Assembly (NCBI RefSeq): GCF_001422485.1
Contig: NZ_LMNF01000002.1
Coordinates: 941,949-1,005,948 of the forward strand
Direction: 5' to 3'
Source: Agreia sp. Leaf283
GTDB lineage: Bacteria; Actinomycetota; Actinomycetes; Actinomycetales; Microbacteriaceae
Length of the DNA stretch: 64,000 bases
The translations under genes were made by a program, and so were the position numbers. Each line of letters begins with the position of its first letter. Position 1 is the stretch's first letter. Under the pieces are notes generated by a model that saw only the letters and a list, made by a program, of their open reading frames with translations, searched no databases and was not told where the DNA came from. Shown piece by piece: positions 17,180 through 26,168 of the stretch.

Positions 17180-17842
17180 ATGGTCGATCTATTCGAATCG
17201 AAGCTGAACTCTGCGGGCAGAGTTCCTGTCGATGATCCCCGTGTCTCTGACGCTCTTCGCTCCGTCGTGGCAGACCGCGCGGCCGCGGCACGGGCGCCTC
17301 GACGCCGCAGAACGATTCCGGCTATTTCCATCGGGGTTGCGTTCGCGCTCCTGGGGGCAGGAGCTGCGGCAGCGTCGCAGTGGGGCCCGTGGACATACGT
17401 TCCCGAACCCGACCTGGTGATCTCGCGGGACTGGAGCGATGTTCACGGTAACTTCCTCGGCTCGTGCGAAACGCATTTCGCGGCGAGCACTCTGAGCGGC
17501 GAGAAGCGCGATGCAGCGCGCCAGTACCTCGACGGTCTGAACGTGGATTCTCTTGAACCAGACGTCGAAAGAGTTGCTGGCGGTCTCGTGGCAGTGGGTC
17601 GCGGGAATGACATCGGCGATCTCGTTCAAGGCGCGAAGCTCTCGGACTTCGATATTCACCACACGGGGGCGCTCTGGGAGGACTGGGGGAACGCGCGAAT
17701 ACTGCAGGACGGTCTGCAGACCACAATCTTCACGAGTCTGAGCGATGAAATGACGCGCGCATATCCAGATCTTGCGGACACACTTGCAGCAACCGCCGAG
17801 ACTCAGTGCACCACTGACCCCGCTACACCCGTCGCCCCATGA
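17180..17842 (+). CDS. single-pass membrane protein paired with ECF sigma factor
   Basis: Not recognised by name. 220 residues from ATG 17180, chosen because GGAGG lies five bases upstream; an ATG 33 bases earlier lacks a site. Residues 1-52 are polar and end in a run of arginines (APRRRR), then one membrane segment (IPAISIGVAFALLGAGAAAA, about 54-73) and a 145-residue outside domain with two cysteines. This topology with a sigma gene overlapping its stop (ATGA) suggests an anti-sigma or sensor protein, but there is no zinc anti-sigma HxxxCxxC motif, so the role is inference. Confidence 0.8.
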   Translation: MVDLFESKLNSAGRVPVDDPRVSDALRSVVADRAAAARAPRRRRTIPAISIGVAFALLGAGAAAASQWGPWTYVPEPDLVISRDWSDVHGNFLGSCETHFAASTLSGEKRDAARQYLDGLNVDSLEPDVERVAGGLVAVGRGNDIGDLVQGAKLSDFDIHHTGALWEDWGNARILQDGLQTTIFTSLSDEMTRAYPDLADTLAATAETQCTTDPATPVAP

Positions 17843-18330
17843 GGCGCCCGCACGTCGAGACGGTTCTCGAAGACGTTGCACCCGCCCTCCTGGGCTACTT
17901 CCTTCGGCGCACATCCGACCCGGACGATGCCGCGGACCTCGTCGGCGAGACACTCGCGGAGGTGTGGCGGGTGTCGCGCCGGATGCCTGGAGAACGCGAA
18001 GCAGCACGAATGTGGGTGTTCGGCGTTGCTCGAAACACTCTCCGCCACCACATGCGCGGGCGTGTTCGCCGAGACGCCCTGGTGTCGACTCTCGGGTACG
18101 CCATCGCCCAGGCCACGGGAGAGGTCAGTGACGACGACCTCGACGTGCGGAACGCGATCGCCGCCTTGCCGGTCGATCTGGCGGAGCTCATCCGGCTCGT
18201 TCACTGGGACGGCTTCACGCTCGAACAGACCGCCGCGCACCTCGGTATTCCCGCGTCGACTGCGCGGAGTCGCCACGCGCGCGCCAAAGAACTGCTTCGT
18301 GTTGCTCTTGCCTCCGTCGTCGAGTCGTGA
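17839..18330 (+). CDS. ECF-type RNA polymerase sigma factor
   Basis: 163-residue sigma-70 family factor with regions 2 and 4 only. Region 2: LLGYFLRRTSDPDDAADLVGETLAEVWR (about 17-44) and ARMWVFGVARNTLRHHMR. Region 4 helix-turn-helix: LPVDLAELIRLVHWDGFTLEQTAAHLGIPASTARSRHARA (about 114-153). The start overlaps the membrane protein stop (ATGA), so both are made from one transcript. The order, membrane partner first, is the reverse of the usual sigma/anti-sigma arrangement. Target promoters are unknown. Confidence 0.93.
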   Translation: MRRPHVETVLEDVAPALLGYFLRRTSDPDDAADLVGETLAEVWRVSRRMPGEREAARMWVFGVARNTLRHHMRGRVRRDALVSTLGYAIAQATGEVSDDDLDVRNAIAALPVDLAELIRLVHWDGFTLEQTAAHLGIPASTARSRHARAKELLRVALASVVES

Positions 18331-18336
18331 AACCAG

Positions 18337-18651
18337 TCAGTGCAGCACCTTGAGGCCCACGACGCAGGCCACGATCCCGATCACGAGGAGCAGCTTCACA
18401 AGCGAGACTCCTTCTCCCCCGAAGAACATCGCGTAGCCCACGGTGAGGGCGGCTCCGATGCCCACCCACACGGCGTACGCGGTGCCGACGGGGATGTCGC
18501 GCATCGCGAAGGCGAGTCCGACCATGCTCGCGGCGAGCGCGCCGACGAACACGACACTCGGCCAGAGCCGGGTGAAGCCCTCCGACCTGCCGAGGGCGGT
18601 CGCCCACACGGCCTCGAGGATTCCGGAGATGACGAGGATGATCCATGACAT
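18337..18651 (-). CDS. sugE: guanidinium exporter (SugE/Gdx, SMR family)
   Basis: 104-residue four-helix small multidrug resistance protein of the Gdx subtype, which exchanges guanidinium for protons across the membrane as a dual-topology dimer. The start MSWIILVISGILEAVWATALG contains the essential glutamate (E13), and VGTAYAVWVGIGA is the loop typical of SugE/Gdx rather than of quaternary-ammonium EmrE types. The 5' region carries a guanidine-III riboswitch, which fits the Gdx assignment strongly. Encoded alone, convergent with the sigma factor gene. Confidence 0.95.
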   Translation of the reverse strand: MSWIILVISGILEAVWATALGRSEGFTRLWPSVVFVGALAASMVGLAFAMRDIPVGTAYAVWVGIGAALTVGYAMFFGGEGVSLVKLLLVIGIVACVVGLKVLH

Positions 18652-18658
18652 GACTGTT

Positions 18659-18672
18659 CCACTCCTTAGTGG
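18659..18672 (-). promoter_or_regulatory. hairpin sequestering the Shine-Dalgarno of sugE
   Basis: On the minus strand CCACT-AAGG-AGTGG, a 5-bp stem whose loop and 3' arm hold the Shine-Dalgarno AAGGAG, ten bases before the ATG. An outer stem can form between GACTG (18677-18681, part of the aptamer) and CAGTC (18652-18656, next to the ATG). Confidence 0.7.
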
Positions 18673-18673
18673 T

Positions 18674-18714
18674 GGTCAGTCTTGTCGCGTTCCGGGTACT
18701 GCGCCCTCGTCCGG
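18674..18714 (-). ncRNA. guanidine-III (ykkC-III) riboswitch aptamer
   Basis: The minus-strand RNA begins CCGGACGAGG, continues GCGCAGUACCCGG and then GACAAGACUG, and is 41 nt long. This matches the guanidine-III aptamer as I know it from Thermobifida: CCGGACGAGG, GUACCCGG and ACAAGAC blocks in the same order and nearly the same spacing. CCGG can pair with the second CCGG, and CAGU with ACUG, giving the pseudoknot. It lies 23 nt before the sugE start, and the downstream hairpin holds the Shine-Dalgarno, so translational control is expected. Confidence 0.9.
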
Positions 18715-18790
18715 TGGCCGTTGTGCAGGGCCATGAGAAGAGACTTTCACGGCATCCTGCGAAACCTGTGTGCAGCGCCGGCGCCACGGC

Positions 18791-19627
18791 TCAGGCGAAC
18801 GTCTGGTGACCCACGACCTGCAGCAGGGCGAGCTTCTCTGCCGCCTCGGTTCCTGGCGACGCCGTGAGCACGAGCAGCGTCTGCGACAGGTTCTCGGTGA
18901 AGAGCGCCTGGCAGTCGACGTCGATCTCGCCGATCTCCGGGTGCACGAGCGTCTTGTGATCGTCGAAGCGATTGCGCACCTCATGCAGTTCCCAGATCGC
19001 AGCGAACTCCTCGCTCGTCGCCAGCAGCTCGGAGACGATCGCCCGGCCCTTCTCGGACTCTCCCGATGCCGACACCGACGCGCGCAGGGCGGCGACCTGG
19101 ATGCGGCTCTGGTGATCGTGGTCGCGCTCGGGATACCGGCTGCGCGCCCCGGGGTCGGTGAACCAGCGGTACACGGCGCTCGCGGCCAGGCCGGTGAATC
19201 GCGTCTCGTCTCCGAGCAGCGCGGTCGCCATCGCGTTCTGCGCGAGCGTCTCCCCCAGGTCGGAGAGCACCAGGGCGGGGGTGTCGTCGAGCCGGTCGAG
19301 AACGCGCATGAGGGCGGGCGCCACGTGGTGCGTCGCGAGCGCCCGACGCGGCGCGTTGTGACCGGTCAGCCGGAACAGGTGGTCGCGCTCATCGGGGGTC
19401 AGCCGCAGCCCGCGGGCGATCGCGGCCACCATCTGCTCCGACGGCTGCGGTCCGCGCTGCTGCTCGAGCCGCGAGTAGTAGTCGGTGGACATGCCCACGA
19501 GCAGGGCGACCTCCTCGCGCTTCAGACCGGGGGTTCGCCGCCGCGATCCGTCGAGCAGCCCGACGTCGCGCGGCTTCAGCGCCTCACGACGGCGCCGGAG
19601 GAAGTCTGCGAGAGCGGGTCTGTCCAT
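18791..19627 (-). CDS. helix-turn-helix transcriptional regulator (MmyB-like ligand domain)
   Basis: 278-residue Xre-type regulator. The N-terminal helix-turn-helix covers RTPGLKREEVALLVGMSTDYYSRLEQQRG (about 32-60); the rest resembles the MmyB-like domain found in actinobacterial regulators next to oxidoreductases (LSDLGETLAQNAMATALLG; YRWFTDPGARSRYP; HPEIGEIDVDCQ). ATG 19627 follows a CACGAT box by six bases. Divergent from an SDR gene with about 100 bp between, so it most likely controls that gene; this is inference from a very common arrangement. Confidence 0.92.
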   Translation of the reverse strand: MDRPALADFLRRRREALKPRDVGLLDGSRRRTPGLKREEVALLVGMSTDYYSRLEQQRGPQPSEQMVAAIARGLRLTPDERDHLFRLTGHNAPRRALATHHVAPALMRVLDRLDDTPALVLSDLGETLAQNAMATALLGDETRFTGLAASAVYRWFTDPGARSRYPERDHDHQSRIQVAALRASVSASGESEKGRAIVSELLATSEEFAAIWELHEVRNRFDDHKTLVHPEIGEIDVDCQALFTENLSQTLLVLTASPGTEAAEKLALLQVVGHQTFA

Positions 19628-19727
19628 GTGTCCATCGTGGCGGTGTGCGGCCGCGGCAACAAGGGACTGCGAATCCATGGACAAGCGCTCCCTTCTGCGC
19701 CGTGCGCGATGGGTGTTGAGTCGAGCC

Positions 19728-20474
19728 ATGAACATCACCGGAAACACCATCTTCATCCCCGGCGCCACGTCGGGACTCGGACTCGGCCTGGCCCTGCGCT
19801 TTCAGGCCGCCGGCAATCACGTGATCGTGGGCGGGCGCCGCACGGAGCTGCTCGACCGCATCGTCGCCGAGCACCCGGGAATCGACGCCGTGCAGATCGA
19901 CACCGCAGATCCCTCCTCCATCGAGCGCGCCACACAGCAGGTGATCGCCGAGCACCCCGAACTCGACACCGTGATCCTGATGGCCGGAATCATGGAGTTC
20001 GAAGACCTGCACTCCCCCGACTTCCTCGAGACCGCCGAGCGCACCATCGCCACGAACCTGCTCGGCCCGATCCGGCTCATCGCGGCGCTCGTGCCTCACC
20101 TGTCGAGCCGCCCGTCGGCCACGATCATGACCGTCTCGTCCGGCCTCGCCTTCGTGCCGCTGCCGGCCACGCCCACCTACAGCGCGACCAAGGCCGCCAT
20201 CCATTCGTTCTCGCAGAGCCTGCGCGTGCAGCTGGCCGACACGAGCATCCAGGTTCTCGAGCTCGCGCCGCCGAAGGTGGCCACGACCTTGCTCGGCCAG
20301 CAGGACGACCCCGACGGCATGCCCGTCGAGGAGTTCCTCGACGAGACCATGTCGATCCTCGACGCGAATCCGGATGCCGAGGAGATTCTCGTAGACCGCG
20401 TGCGGTTCCTGAGATTCGCCGAGGCCGAGGGCCGCTTCGACGACGTGCTCGCCGTGCTCAGCGGTCACGTATGA
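19728..20474 (+). CDS. SDR family oxidoreductase
   Basis: 248-residue short-chain dehydrogenase/reductase. NAD(P)-binding motif GATSGLGLGLA (about 12-22), NAG-equivalent LMAGIMEF, catalytic serine in TVSSGLAF and YxxxK in YSATKAA (about 146-152). The sequence MEFEDLHSPDF fits the DltE/YdfG-like group. Divergent from the HTH regulator, which probably regulates it. Substrate unknown. Confidence 0.92.
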   Translation: MNITGNTIFIPGATSGLGLGLALRFQAAGNHVIVGGRRTELLDRIVAEHPGIDAVQIDTADPSSIERATQQVIAEHPELDTVILMAGIMEFEDLHSPDFLETAERTIATNLLGPIRLIAALVPHLSSRPSATIMTVSSGLAFVPLPATPTYSATKAAIHSFSQSLRVQLADTSIQVLELAPPKVATTLLGQQDDPDGMPVEEFLDETMSILDANPDAEEILVDRVRFLRFAEAEGRFDDVLAVLSGHV

Positions 20475-20578
20475 CGCACCCGACGGGCATCCACCGACCG
20501 GCGGTCGATGCAGTGATCCAAGTTGCGCTCCGAGCGAAGGGTCACCTCGAGCTCGAACAGGTCTGATTGGCTGGTCGT

Positions 20579-21541
20579 ATGCGACGAGTGCTGGTGCTGG
20601 GCGGAACAGGATGGTTGGGCCGCGAGATCTCCCGAAGGGCAGTTGACCGTGGTTCAGAGGTCTTCTGTCTTGCTCGTGGGCAATCAGGAGACATTGCCGA
20701 TGGGGCACACCACATCCGCGCGGATCGCACATCCACGGGTGCGTACGACGAGGTGAAGACCGAGTGGGACGACGTCGTCGAGCTGGCCTCTGAGCCATCT
20801 CTCGTGGAACCCGCATTGGACGCGCTCGCCGAGCACGCCGCCCACTGGACACTGGTGTCGTCGGTGTCCGTGTACATGAGAAACGACGAACCGGGCGCTG
20901 ATGAATCCGCCCAGTTGGTGGAACCGCACGACCTCTCCCACTATGCGGATGCGAAGGTCGCTGCGGAGACGAGCAGTGCCCGAGCGCTCGGAGATCGTCT
21001 CTTGATCGCCCGCCCGGGGCTGATCGTCGGTCCGGGCGACCCGAGTGACAGGTTCGGATACTGGCTTGCACGTCTGTCGCGACCAGGGCCCGCACTCGTG
21101 CCGACCCCCGATCGTCGTTTCGTTCAAGGTATAGACATTGCCGACCTCGCGGCATGGATAGAACGAGCGGGCCGCGAGGGTGTCACCGGCGCGATCAACG
21201 CCGTCGGAGACGTTCACCGCATGCAGGACTTCTTTTCCGCGGCCGTTGAAGCGACAGGATACAAGGGAGAACTCGTCCCAGCGGAGGATGAATTCCTGCG
21301 CGCTCGCGGCGTCGACTACTGGGCCGGGCCACGCTCGCTGCCCCTGTGGCTCCCGGAGACCGATACCGCCTTCATGCAGCGATCCGGGTCTGCATTTCTC
21401 GCTGCAGGCGGCATCCTCACCGACCTCGAGCACACCTTTGCCCGGGTACTCGCAGACGAGACCTCGCGTGGTGTGCTTCGAGAGCGCCGGGCAGGTCTCA
21501 CCCCTGCCGACGAACTCGCCATTCTCGAAGCCGCCCGCTGA
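20579..21541 (+). CDS. NAD-dependent epimerase/dehydratase family protein
   Basis: 320 residues from ATG 20579; a TTG twelve bases earlier is possible. The N-terminal Rossmann motif VLVLGGTGWLGREISRRAV (about 4-22) is clear. YADAK (about residue 124) supplies the catalytic Tyr and Lys, and RPGLIVGPGDPSDRFGYW matches the extended SDR pattern with a substrate domain at the C-terminus. Isolated gene at the left border of the accessory island; substrate unknown. Confidence 0.88.
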   Translation: MRRVLVLGGTGWLGREISRRAVDRGSEVFCLARGQSGDIADGAHHIRADRTSTGAYDEVKTEWDDVVELASEPSLVEPALDALAEHAAHWTLVSSVSVYMRNDEPGADESAQLVEPHDLSHYADAKVAAETSSARALGDRLLIARPGLIVGPGDPSDRFGYWLARLSRPGPALVPTPDRRFVQGIDIADLAAWIERAGREGVTGAINAVGDVHRMQDFFSAAVEATGYKGELVPAEDEFLRARGVDYWAGPRSLPLWLPETDTAFMQRSGSAFLAAGGILTDLEHTFARVLADETSRGVLRERRAGLTPADELAILEAAR

Positions 21542-21738
21542 GGGGTCGTCATACGGGCACGACTCCCACCCGCGCTCTGGATCGTCATCCCGTGCTCCGA
21601 TGCCTGTCCCGAGATACGGCCCCGGATTCGCGATTCTCGTTGACGCTTACGGTTTCTGAGATCTGGCCCTTGAGAAGGAGTACTTTCAGGCGCATGAGGA
21701 ATGCTTGCTGAGTAGTTGGCTACCTAATGGGGGAATCG

Positions 21739-22362
21739 ATGCGCAGTACGGAATCGCAACCCGAGAATCCCTGGCCGCACGACATGCAGCTCTCCATCGA
21801 TGAGCCGTACTCTCTCACCTATCTCCTGTTTGTGCGCCAGGCGTGGGAGCTGGGCATTGATGGTGTCCCAGAGTTGGATCCCGTGCCGTCGATAGGTGCG
21901 TCAGCCCGGCCAGACTCAGTCGGGTTGGATGCCGCGTACACGCGGTGGCGGGCTGAATGGGGTCGCGCCTGGACGCAGTACGAGCCGATTGACCGCACGA
22001 CGCGAGGGCCGGACGACGAAACCTTGCGCTTGCTGGAACTGCCCGATGACCAACTCGCCGACGCCGTCTCGAGAATGCCCTCCCCGTTCTGGGACGAGGG
22101 GATCGACCGTCCTTCCTATGAGGAATGGAGGCGAAGCCTGCGCGACGATCACTCCCGGCCAATACAAGAGCACCCAGAGCGAGTCTGCCTCGATGCCCTT
22201 ATTCCGGCTTGGCGAAGTGGATTGCTGACAGTGCTGCAGCTGCCCTACCGCGGCTACTTCGCCGAGCGCATCAACCCGACAACACTCGTCGTGTCACGGA
22301 CAACCCGCCACAATCCGACGCTTTATCGAAAAGCGCTCGGAACGATCGGCCCTCGACAGTAA
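21739..22362 (+). CDS. hypothetical protein, no recognised domain
   Basis: 207 residues from ATG 21739, which has GGGGGA upstream; ATG 21727 in frame would add MGES. Hydrophilic, rich in Trp, Pro and Asp, no signal or membrane segment. Visible features are an acidic, proline-rich middle (LELPDDQLADAVSRMPSPFWDEG) and a basic C-terminus ending PTLYRKALGTIGPRQ. I do not recognise the family. Followed by a 22-bp palindrome that probably terminates it. Confidence 0.7.
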   Translation: MRSTESQPENPWPHDMQLSIDEPYSLTYLLFVRQAWELGIDGVPELDPVPSIGASARPDSVGLDAAYTRWRAEWGRAWTQYEPIDRTTRGPDDETLRLLELPDDQLADAVSRMPSPFWDEGIDRPSYEEWRRSLRDDHSRPIQEHPERVCLDALIPAWRSGLLTVLQLPYRGYFAERINPTTLVVSRTTRHNPTLYRKALGTIGPRQ

Positions 22363-22424
22363 GAGTCTTCCAGAAAGTCTCCTATTCGTACCGCGACGCG
22401 CATTGTCGCGACTTAACAAAGCGA

Positions 22425-22503
22425 CCGCTGAGGGATCCCTCAGCGGGCACTTTGGCCTGCACCGCCACCCTGCTGCCCGTATGACGACCGCAAGTCGGGC
22501 AGC
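22425..22503. repeat. double-hairpin repeat module, copy 1
   Basis: First stem: perfect 22-bp palindrome CCGCTGAGGGATCCCTCAGC plus G pair at 22425-22446, running into CGGGCACTTTG. Second stem: GCTGCCCG (22472-22479) with CGGGCAGC (22496-22503). Same layout as copy 2 at 26086-26168. It lies between convergent genes, so it may also work as a terminator. Confidence 0.7.
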
Positions 22504-22505
22504 TA

Positions 22506-23072
22506 CTAAGTCCGAGCAGTAGCCTTCTCGATGACAGCGGACACCGCGAATATGAGTGTCTCGCGATGCTCTCTCAGACGCGTCTCTGGATCTTCGCCCA
22601 TAGATCGAACTACGTCACTGGTCATCGTCCACGCCTGCGCCATCCCAAGGGCAAGCATGAATATATCCATCCCGGTCGACGCATCAACGCCCATCCGACT
22701 TGCAAGCGATTCCGCTTTCGAGATGTGCGAATAGGCCTGGAGCCCGGTCGTTTCAGGTCGCTCGAGTGCTTTCCACTGGTGAAGCCGGGCCAACTGGACA
22801 TGTTGAGCCAAGTGGTCGAACAGCGCTCCTATGTACTCCGCGAAATTGTCCGGAGTGTAGGGAACCTGGTCACCGAGGATCCCGAGACGGTTTTCTAGGA
22901 CCGCATCGAACAGTCCTTCCTTCGAATCGAAGTAGAGATAAATCGCTTGCTTGTTTGCGCCAGCCGTGGTCGCGATGCTCGCTACCCGGGCGCCGGCAAA
23001 GCCTCGCGCCGCGAACTCCGAGTAGGCCGCGTCTAAAAGTCGTGCACGTGTTGCTGATGAGTCATAAGCCAT
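22506..23072 (-). CDS. TetR/AcrR family transcriptional regulator
   Basis: 188-residue repressor. N-terminal helix-turn-helix: TRARLLDAAYSEFAARGFAGARVASIATTAGANKQAIYLYFDSKEGLF (about 8-55); the C-terminal ligand domain ends IFAVSAVIEKATART. ATG 23072 is seven bases after a TAGACT box, with two palindromes between it and the divergent SDR gene, so it probably represses that gene and itself. Convergent with the hypothetical gene to the left. Confidence 0.93.
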   Translation of the reverse strand: MAYDSSATRARLLDAAYSEFAARGFAGARVASIATTAGANKQAIYLYFDSKEGLFDAVLENRLGILGDQVPYTPDNFAEYIGALFDHLAQHVQLARLHQWKALERPETTGLQAYSHISKAESLASRMGVDASTGMDIFMLALGMAQAWTMTSDVVRSMGEDPETRLREHRETLIFAVSAVIEKATART

Positions 23073-23079
23073 GGCGGCA

Positions 23080-23085
23080 AGTCTA
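23080..23085 (-). promoter_or_regulatory. -10 box (TAGACT) of the TetR gene
   Basis: TAGACT ends seven bases before the ATG and abuts the palindromic operator. Confidence 0.45.
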
Positions 23086-23101
23086 AACAAAACGTTCGGT
23101 T
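23086..23101. promoter_or_regulatory. candidate TetR operator 1
   Basis: AACAAAACGTTCGGTT has the symmetric form AAC-NN-AACGTT-NN-GTT and sits just upstream of the -10 box of the regulator gene, as expected for autorepression. Confidence 0.55.
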
Positions 23102-23137
23102 GACTCCACAGCCACGCGGGGTTACATTAAATAAACC

Positions 23138-23149
23138 ATCCAACTGGAT
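23138..23149. promoter_or_regulatory. candidate palindromic operator 2 before the SDR gene
   Basis: ATCCAACTGGAT (ATCCA-AC-TGGAT) is 24 bp before the SDR start, inside an AT-rich stretch that likely holds the SDR promoter. It differs in sequence from operator 1. Confidence 0.4.
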
Positions 23150-23172
23150 TAGGTAAAACACTAGGAGGCAAC

Positions 23173-24018
23173 ATGAGCACGTGGCTCATAACCGGTGCTT
23201 CATCAGGGATTGGACGCGCGGTCGCAGCCAAGGTGCTGGCGAACGGTGATCGCGTCGCAGCCTTCGTCCGCGACCCGCGGGCACTTGACGAACTTGCCGC
23301 CGGCTATCCCAATCACCTCTGGACGGCTCAGGTGGATGTCACTGATACGAACGAGCTGCGCCTGGCCACCGAGCGGGCGTTTGCGGAGCTGGGACATATT
23401 GACGTCTTGTTCTCGAACGCTGGATCGGGAGCGTTCGGCGCCGCTGAGGAATTAGACGATGCCGTGATCGAACAGCAGATCGCGCTCAATATGGTGGCTC
23501 CGATTCAGCTGATCCGCGCAGCACTCCCGCATCTGCGTGCTCAGGGTGGCGGACGAATCATCCAGATGTCCACCATGGGTGGGCAGCTCGCGACCACCGG
23601 CGGCAGTATGTACCACGCATCCAAGTGGGGCATCGAGGGGTTCACGGAATCTCTCATGGGAGAGGTCGCCGCCTTCGGCATTGCCGTGACCTTGATCGAA
23701 CCCGGGAACGTCCGGACACCTTTCGGAGCAGCACTCAGCGTCGCAGCCCCACTAAGCGCATACGCCGAAACTCCGGTCGGGCAGGTACGCCAGTACATCG
23801 AGGCGGCGGGCGGCAACCTCACCGCCAATGCCCCCGGGGACCCAGATCTGATCGCTGACGCGATCATTTCCGTCGCAACTCAGACTCCCGCCCCTCGTCG
23901 CCTAGTCCTGGGAAGCGACGCGTTCAATGGGATCCGTGCAGCACTCGTGTCCCGCCTCACCGAACTCGACCAGGCGGCCGCCGTTTCGGCGAGCACAGAC
24001 TTCCCCGCCGGCGCCTGA
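23173..24018 (+). CDS. SDR family NAD(P)-dependent oxidoreductase
   Basis: 281-residue classical short-chain dehydrogenase. TGASSGIGRAV (about 7-17), SNAGSGAFG, catalytic serine in QMSTMGG, and YHASKWG (about 151-157). Closest in pattern to the oxidoreductases annotated as SDR family with PGNVRTPFG in the substrate loop. AGGAGG is placed six bases before ATG. First gene of a probable four-gene run (SDR, two SnoaL-like, hydrolase) divergent from the TetR regulator. Confidence 0.93.
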   Translation: MSTWLITGASSGIGRAVAAKVLANGDRVAAFVRDPRALDELAAGYPNHLWTAQVDVTDTNELRLATERAFAELGHIDVLFSNAGSGAFGAAEELDDAVIEQQIALNMVAPIQLIRAALPHLRAQGGGRIIQMSTMGGQLATTGGSMYHASKWGIEGFTESLMGEVAAFGIAVTLIEPGNVRTPFGAALSVAAPLSAYAETPVGQVRQYIEAAGGNLTANAPGDPDLIADAIISVATQTPAPRRLVLGSDAFNGIRAALVSRLTELDQAAAVSASTDFPAGA

Positions 24019-24080
24019 ATCCACCTCGTCACCACTTCACACAACAAACCGCACTTCCCTACAACACAAGGAGAAACACC

Positions 24081-24485
24081 ATGACCACCACAACGGCTGC
24101 AACGATCGCCCGCAATTTCTGGGAGAGCTGGGGGCGCGGGGACCTTGAGCTCACCTGGGCCGAATACGTCCACCCCGACATCATCGTCCACCCCTCCTCC
24201 GGCTACGAGTTCACCCGCGCGACCTGGCTCCAGGCCGAGCAAGCGCTTCATGCCGCGTTCACGGACATCAAGGTCAGGGTTCTCGCGCAGATCGAAGACG
24301 GAGACATGGTCGCCACTCGCTTTGCGGTCACCGCCCGCCAGACCGGGGAGTTCTTCGGTGTCCCGTCCAGCGGGAAGTCCGCCACCCTTACCGGCACCCT
24401 CTTCGACCGCGTCCAGGACGGAAAGCTCGCAGAACACTGGGCCGAAATCGGCGTCGCGCAGTTCCTCCAGCAGCTCTCCGCTTAA
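24081..24485 (+). CDS. SnoaL-like ester cyclase / NTF2-fold protein
   Basis: 134-residue small alpha+beta barrel of the NTF2/SnoaL superfamily: ARNFWESWGRGDLELTWAEYVHPDIIVHPSSGYEF at the N-terminus, FTDIKVRVLAQIEDGDMVATRFAVTARQTGEFFGVPSSGK in the middle, and a C-terminal GKLAEHWAEIG. The HTGxFxGxPxTGK-like pattern is typical of SnoaL-like polyketide-cyclase relatives. AAGGAGAAA precedes ATG. Reaction not known; it sits in the SDR-hydrolase run. Confidence 0.85.
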   Translation: MTTTTAATIARNFWESWGRGDLELTWAEYVHPDIIVHPSSGYEFTRATWLQAEQALHAAFTDIKVRVLAQIEDGDMVATRFAVTARQTGEFFGVPSSGKSATLTGTLFDRVQDGKLAEHWAEIGVAQFLQQLSA

Positions 24486-24521
24486 CCCCCAGTCGACGAC
24501 AGAAAAGCGCAGGAACAGATA

Positions 24522-24956
24522 ATGACCACATTGCAGACCGACGAACTTGTTGACGAGTCCGATTACACGGCGTTGACCCGTCTCGCACTGGAAGTCGCCT
24601 GGAGGGTGGACAGCGGAGAGGCCTCAAGTCTGACCGACCTCTTCACTGAAGACGGATCGATCGCGACCCTCGGAGAGCCCAGCGTCGGACACGATGCGAT
24701 CCGTGCATGGGGACAGATGATGGACACCAACAGCCCAATTCCCGGGGTCCGCCACGTCCTCACAAACTTCCGATTCGTCGCAGACGGCACCGACCGGGCG
24801 GTAGGCACGATGTACATAACCGCGTATCTCGCCACTCCGGAGAAGGAAGACACGACCCCCTTCGCTATGGGCCGCGGAACCGACAACTACCGCCGCACAG
24901 CCAGCGGGTGGAAAGTCACGTCCCGCATCTTCGAACCGTACTTCCTGCACAAATAA
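24522..24956 (+). CDS. nuclear transport factor 2 family protein (SnoaL_4-type)
   Basis: 144 residues with the other NTF2 subtype: DYTALTRLALEVAWRVDSGEASSLTDLFTEDGSIATLG, GHDAIRAWGQMMD, HVLTNFRFVADGTDRAVGTMYITAYL and WKVTSRIFEPYFLHK at the end. Only 37 bp after the previous gene. Two NTF2-fold proteins of different subtypes in a row suggest a pathway with hydroxylation, isomerisation or dehydration of a small ketone or aromatic compound; this is inference. Confidence 0.85.
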   Translation: MTTLQTDELVDESDYTALTRLALEVAWRVDSGEASSLTDLFTEDGSIATLGEPSVGHDAIRAWGQMMDTNSPIPGVRHVLTNFRFVADGTDRAVGTMYITAYLATPEKEDTTPFAMGRGTDNYRRTASGWKVTSRIFEPYFLHK

Positions 24957-26006
<1,050 letters not shown>

Positions 26007-26017
26007 CTAACAGTGCG

Positions 26018-26048
26018 GTGTCCCGCCGTAGTGGCAACGGCGGGACAC
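26018..26048 (+). terminator. strong hairpin after the hydrolase gene
   Basis: GTGTCCCGCCGT (26018-26029), seven-base loop, ACGGCGGGACAC (26037-26048): a perfect 12-bp stem twelve bases after the stop. There is no T-tract, as is common for actinobacterial terminators. Confidence 0.7.
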
Positions 26049-26085
26049 AGTGCAAGTCAAGGTCTTCAAACAAAGTCGCCGTGGG

Positions 26086-26168
26086 AGTGCCCGCTGATGG
26101 GTCCTTGAACGGGCACTTTGTTCCATACGGTCCCGCTGGTGCCCGTTAGACCACCGGCATACGGGCAC
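26086..26168. repeat. double-hairpin repeat module, copy 2 (best preserved)
   Basis: Stem 1: AGTGCCCG (26086-26093) with CGGGCACT (26110-26117), followed by TTG. Stem 2: GTGCCCGT (26139-26146) with ACGGGCAC (26161-26168), enclosing TAGACCACCGGCAT. The arms of both stems are copies of one motif, GTGCCCGT. Shares CGCTGA, GGG, TCC and CGGGCACTTTG with copy 1 in the same order. Confidence 0.75.

Noticed and set aside
18215-18787. 190-codon minus-strand frame across sugE and its leader
   Set aside because: It reads through the riboswitch and sugE in another frame; arginine-rich shadow.
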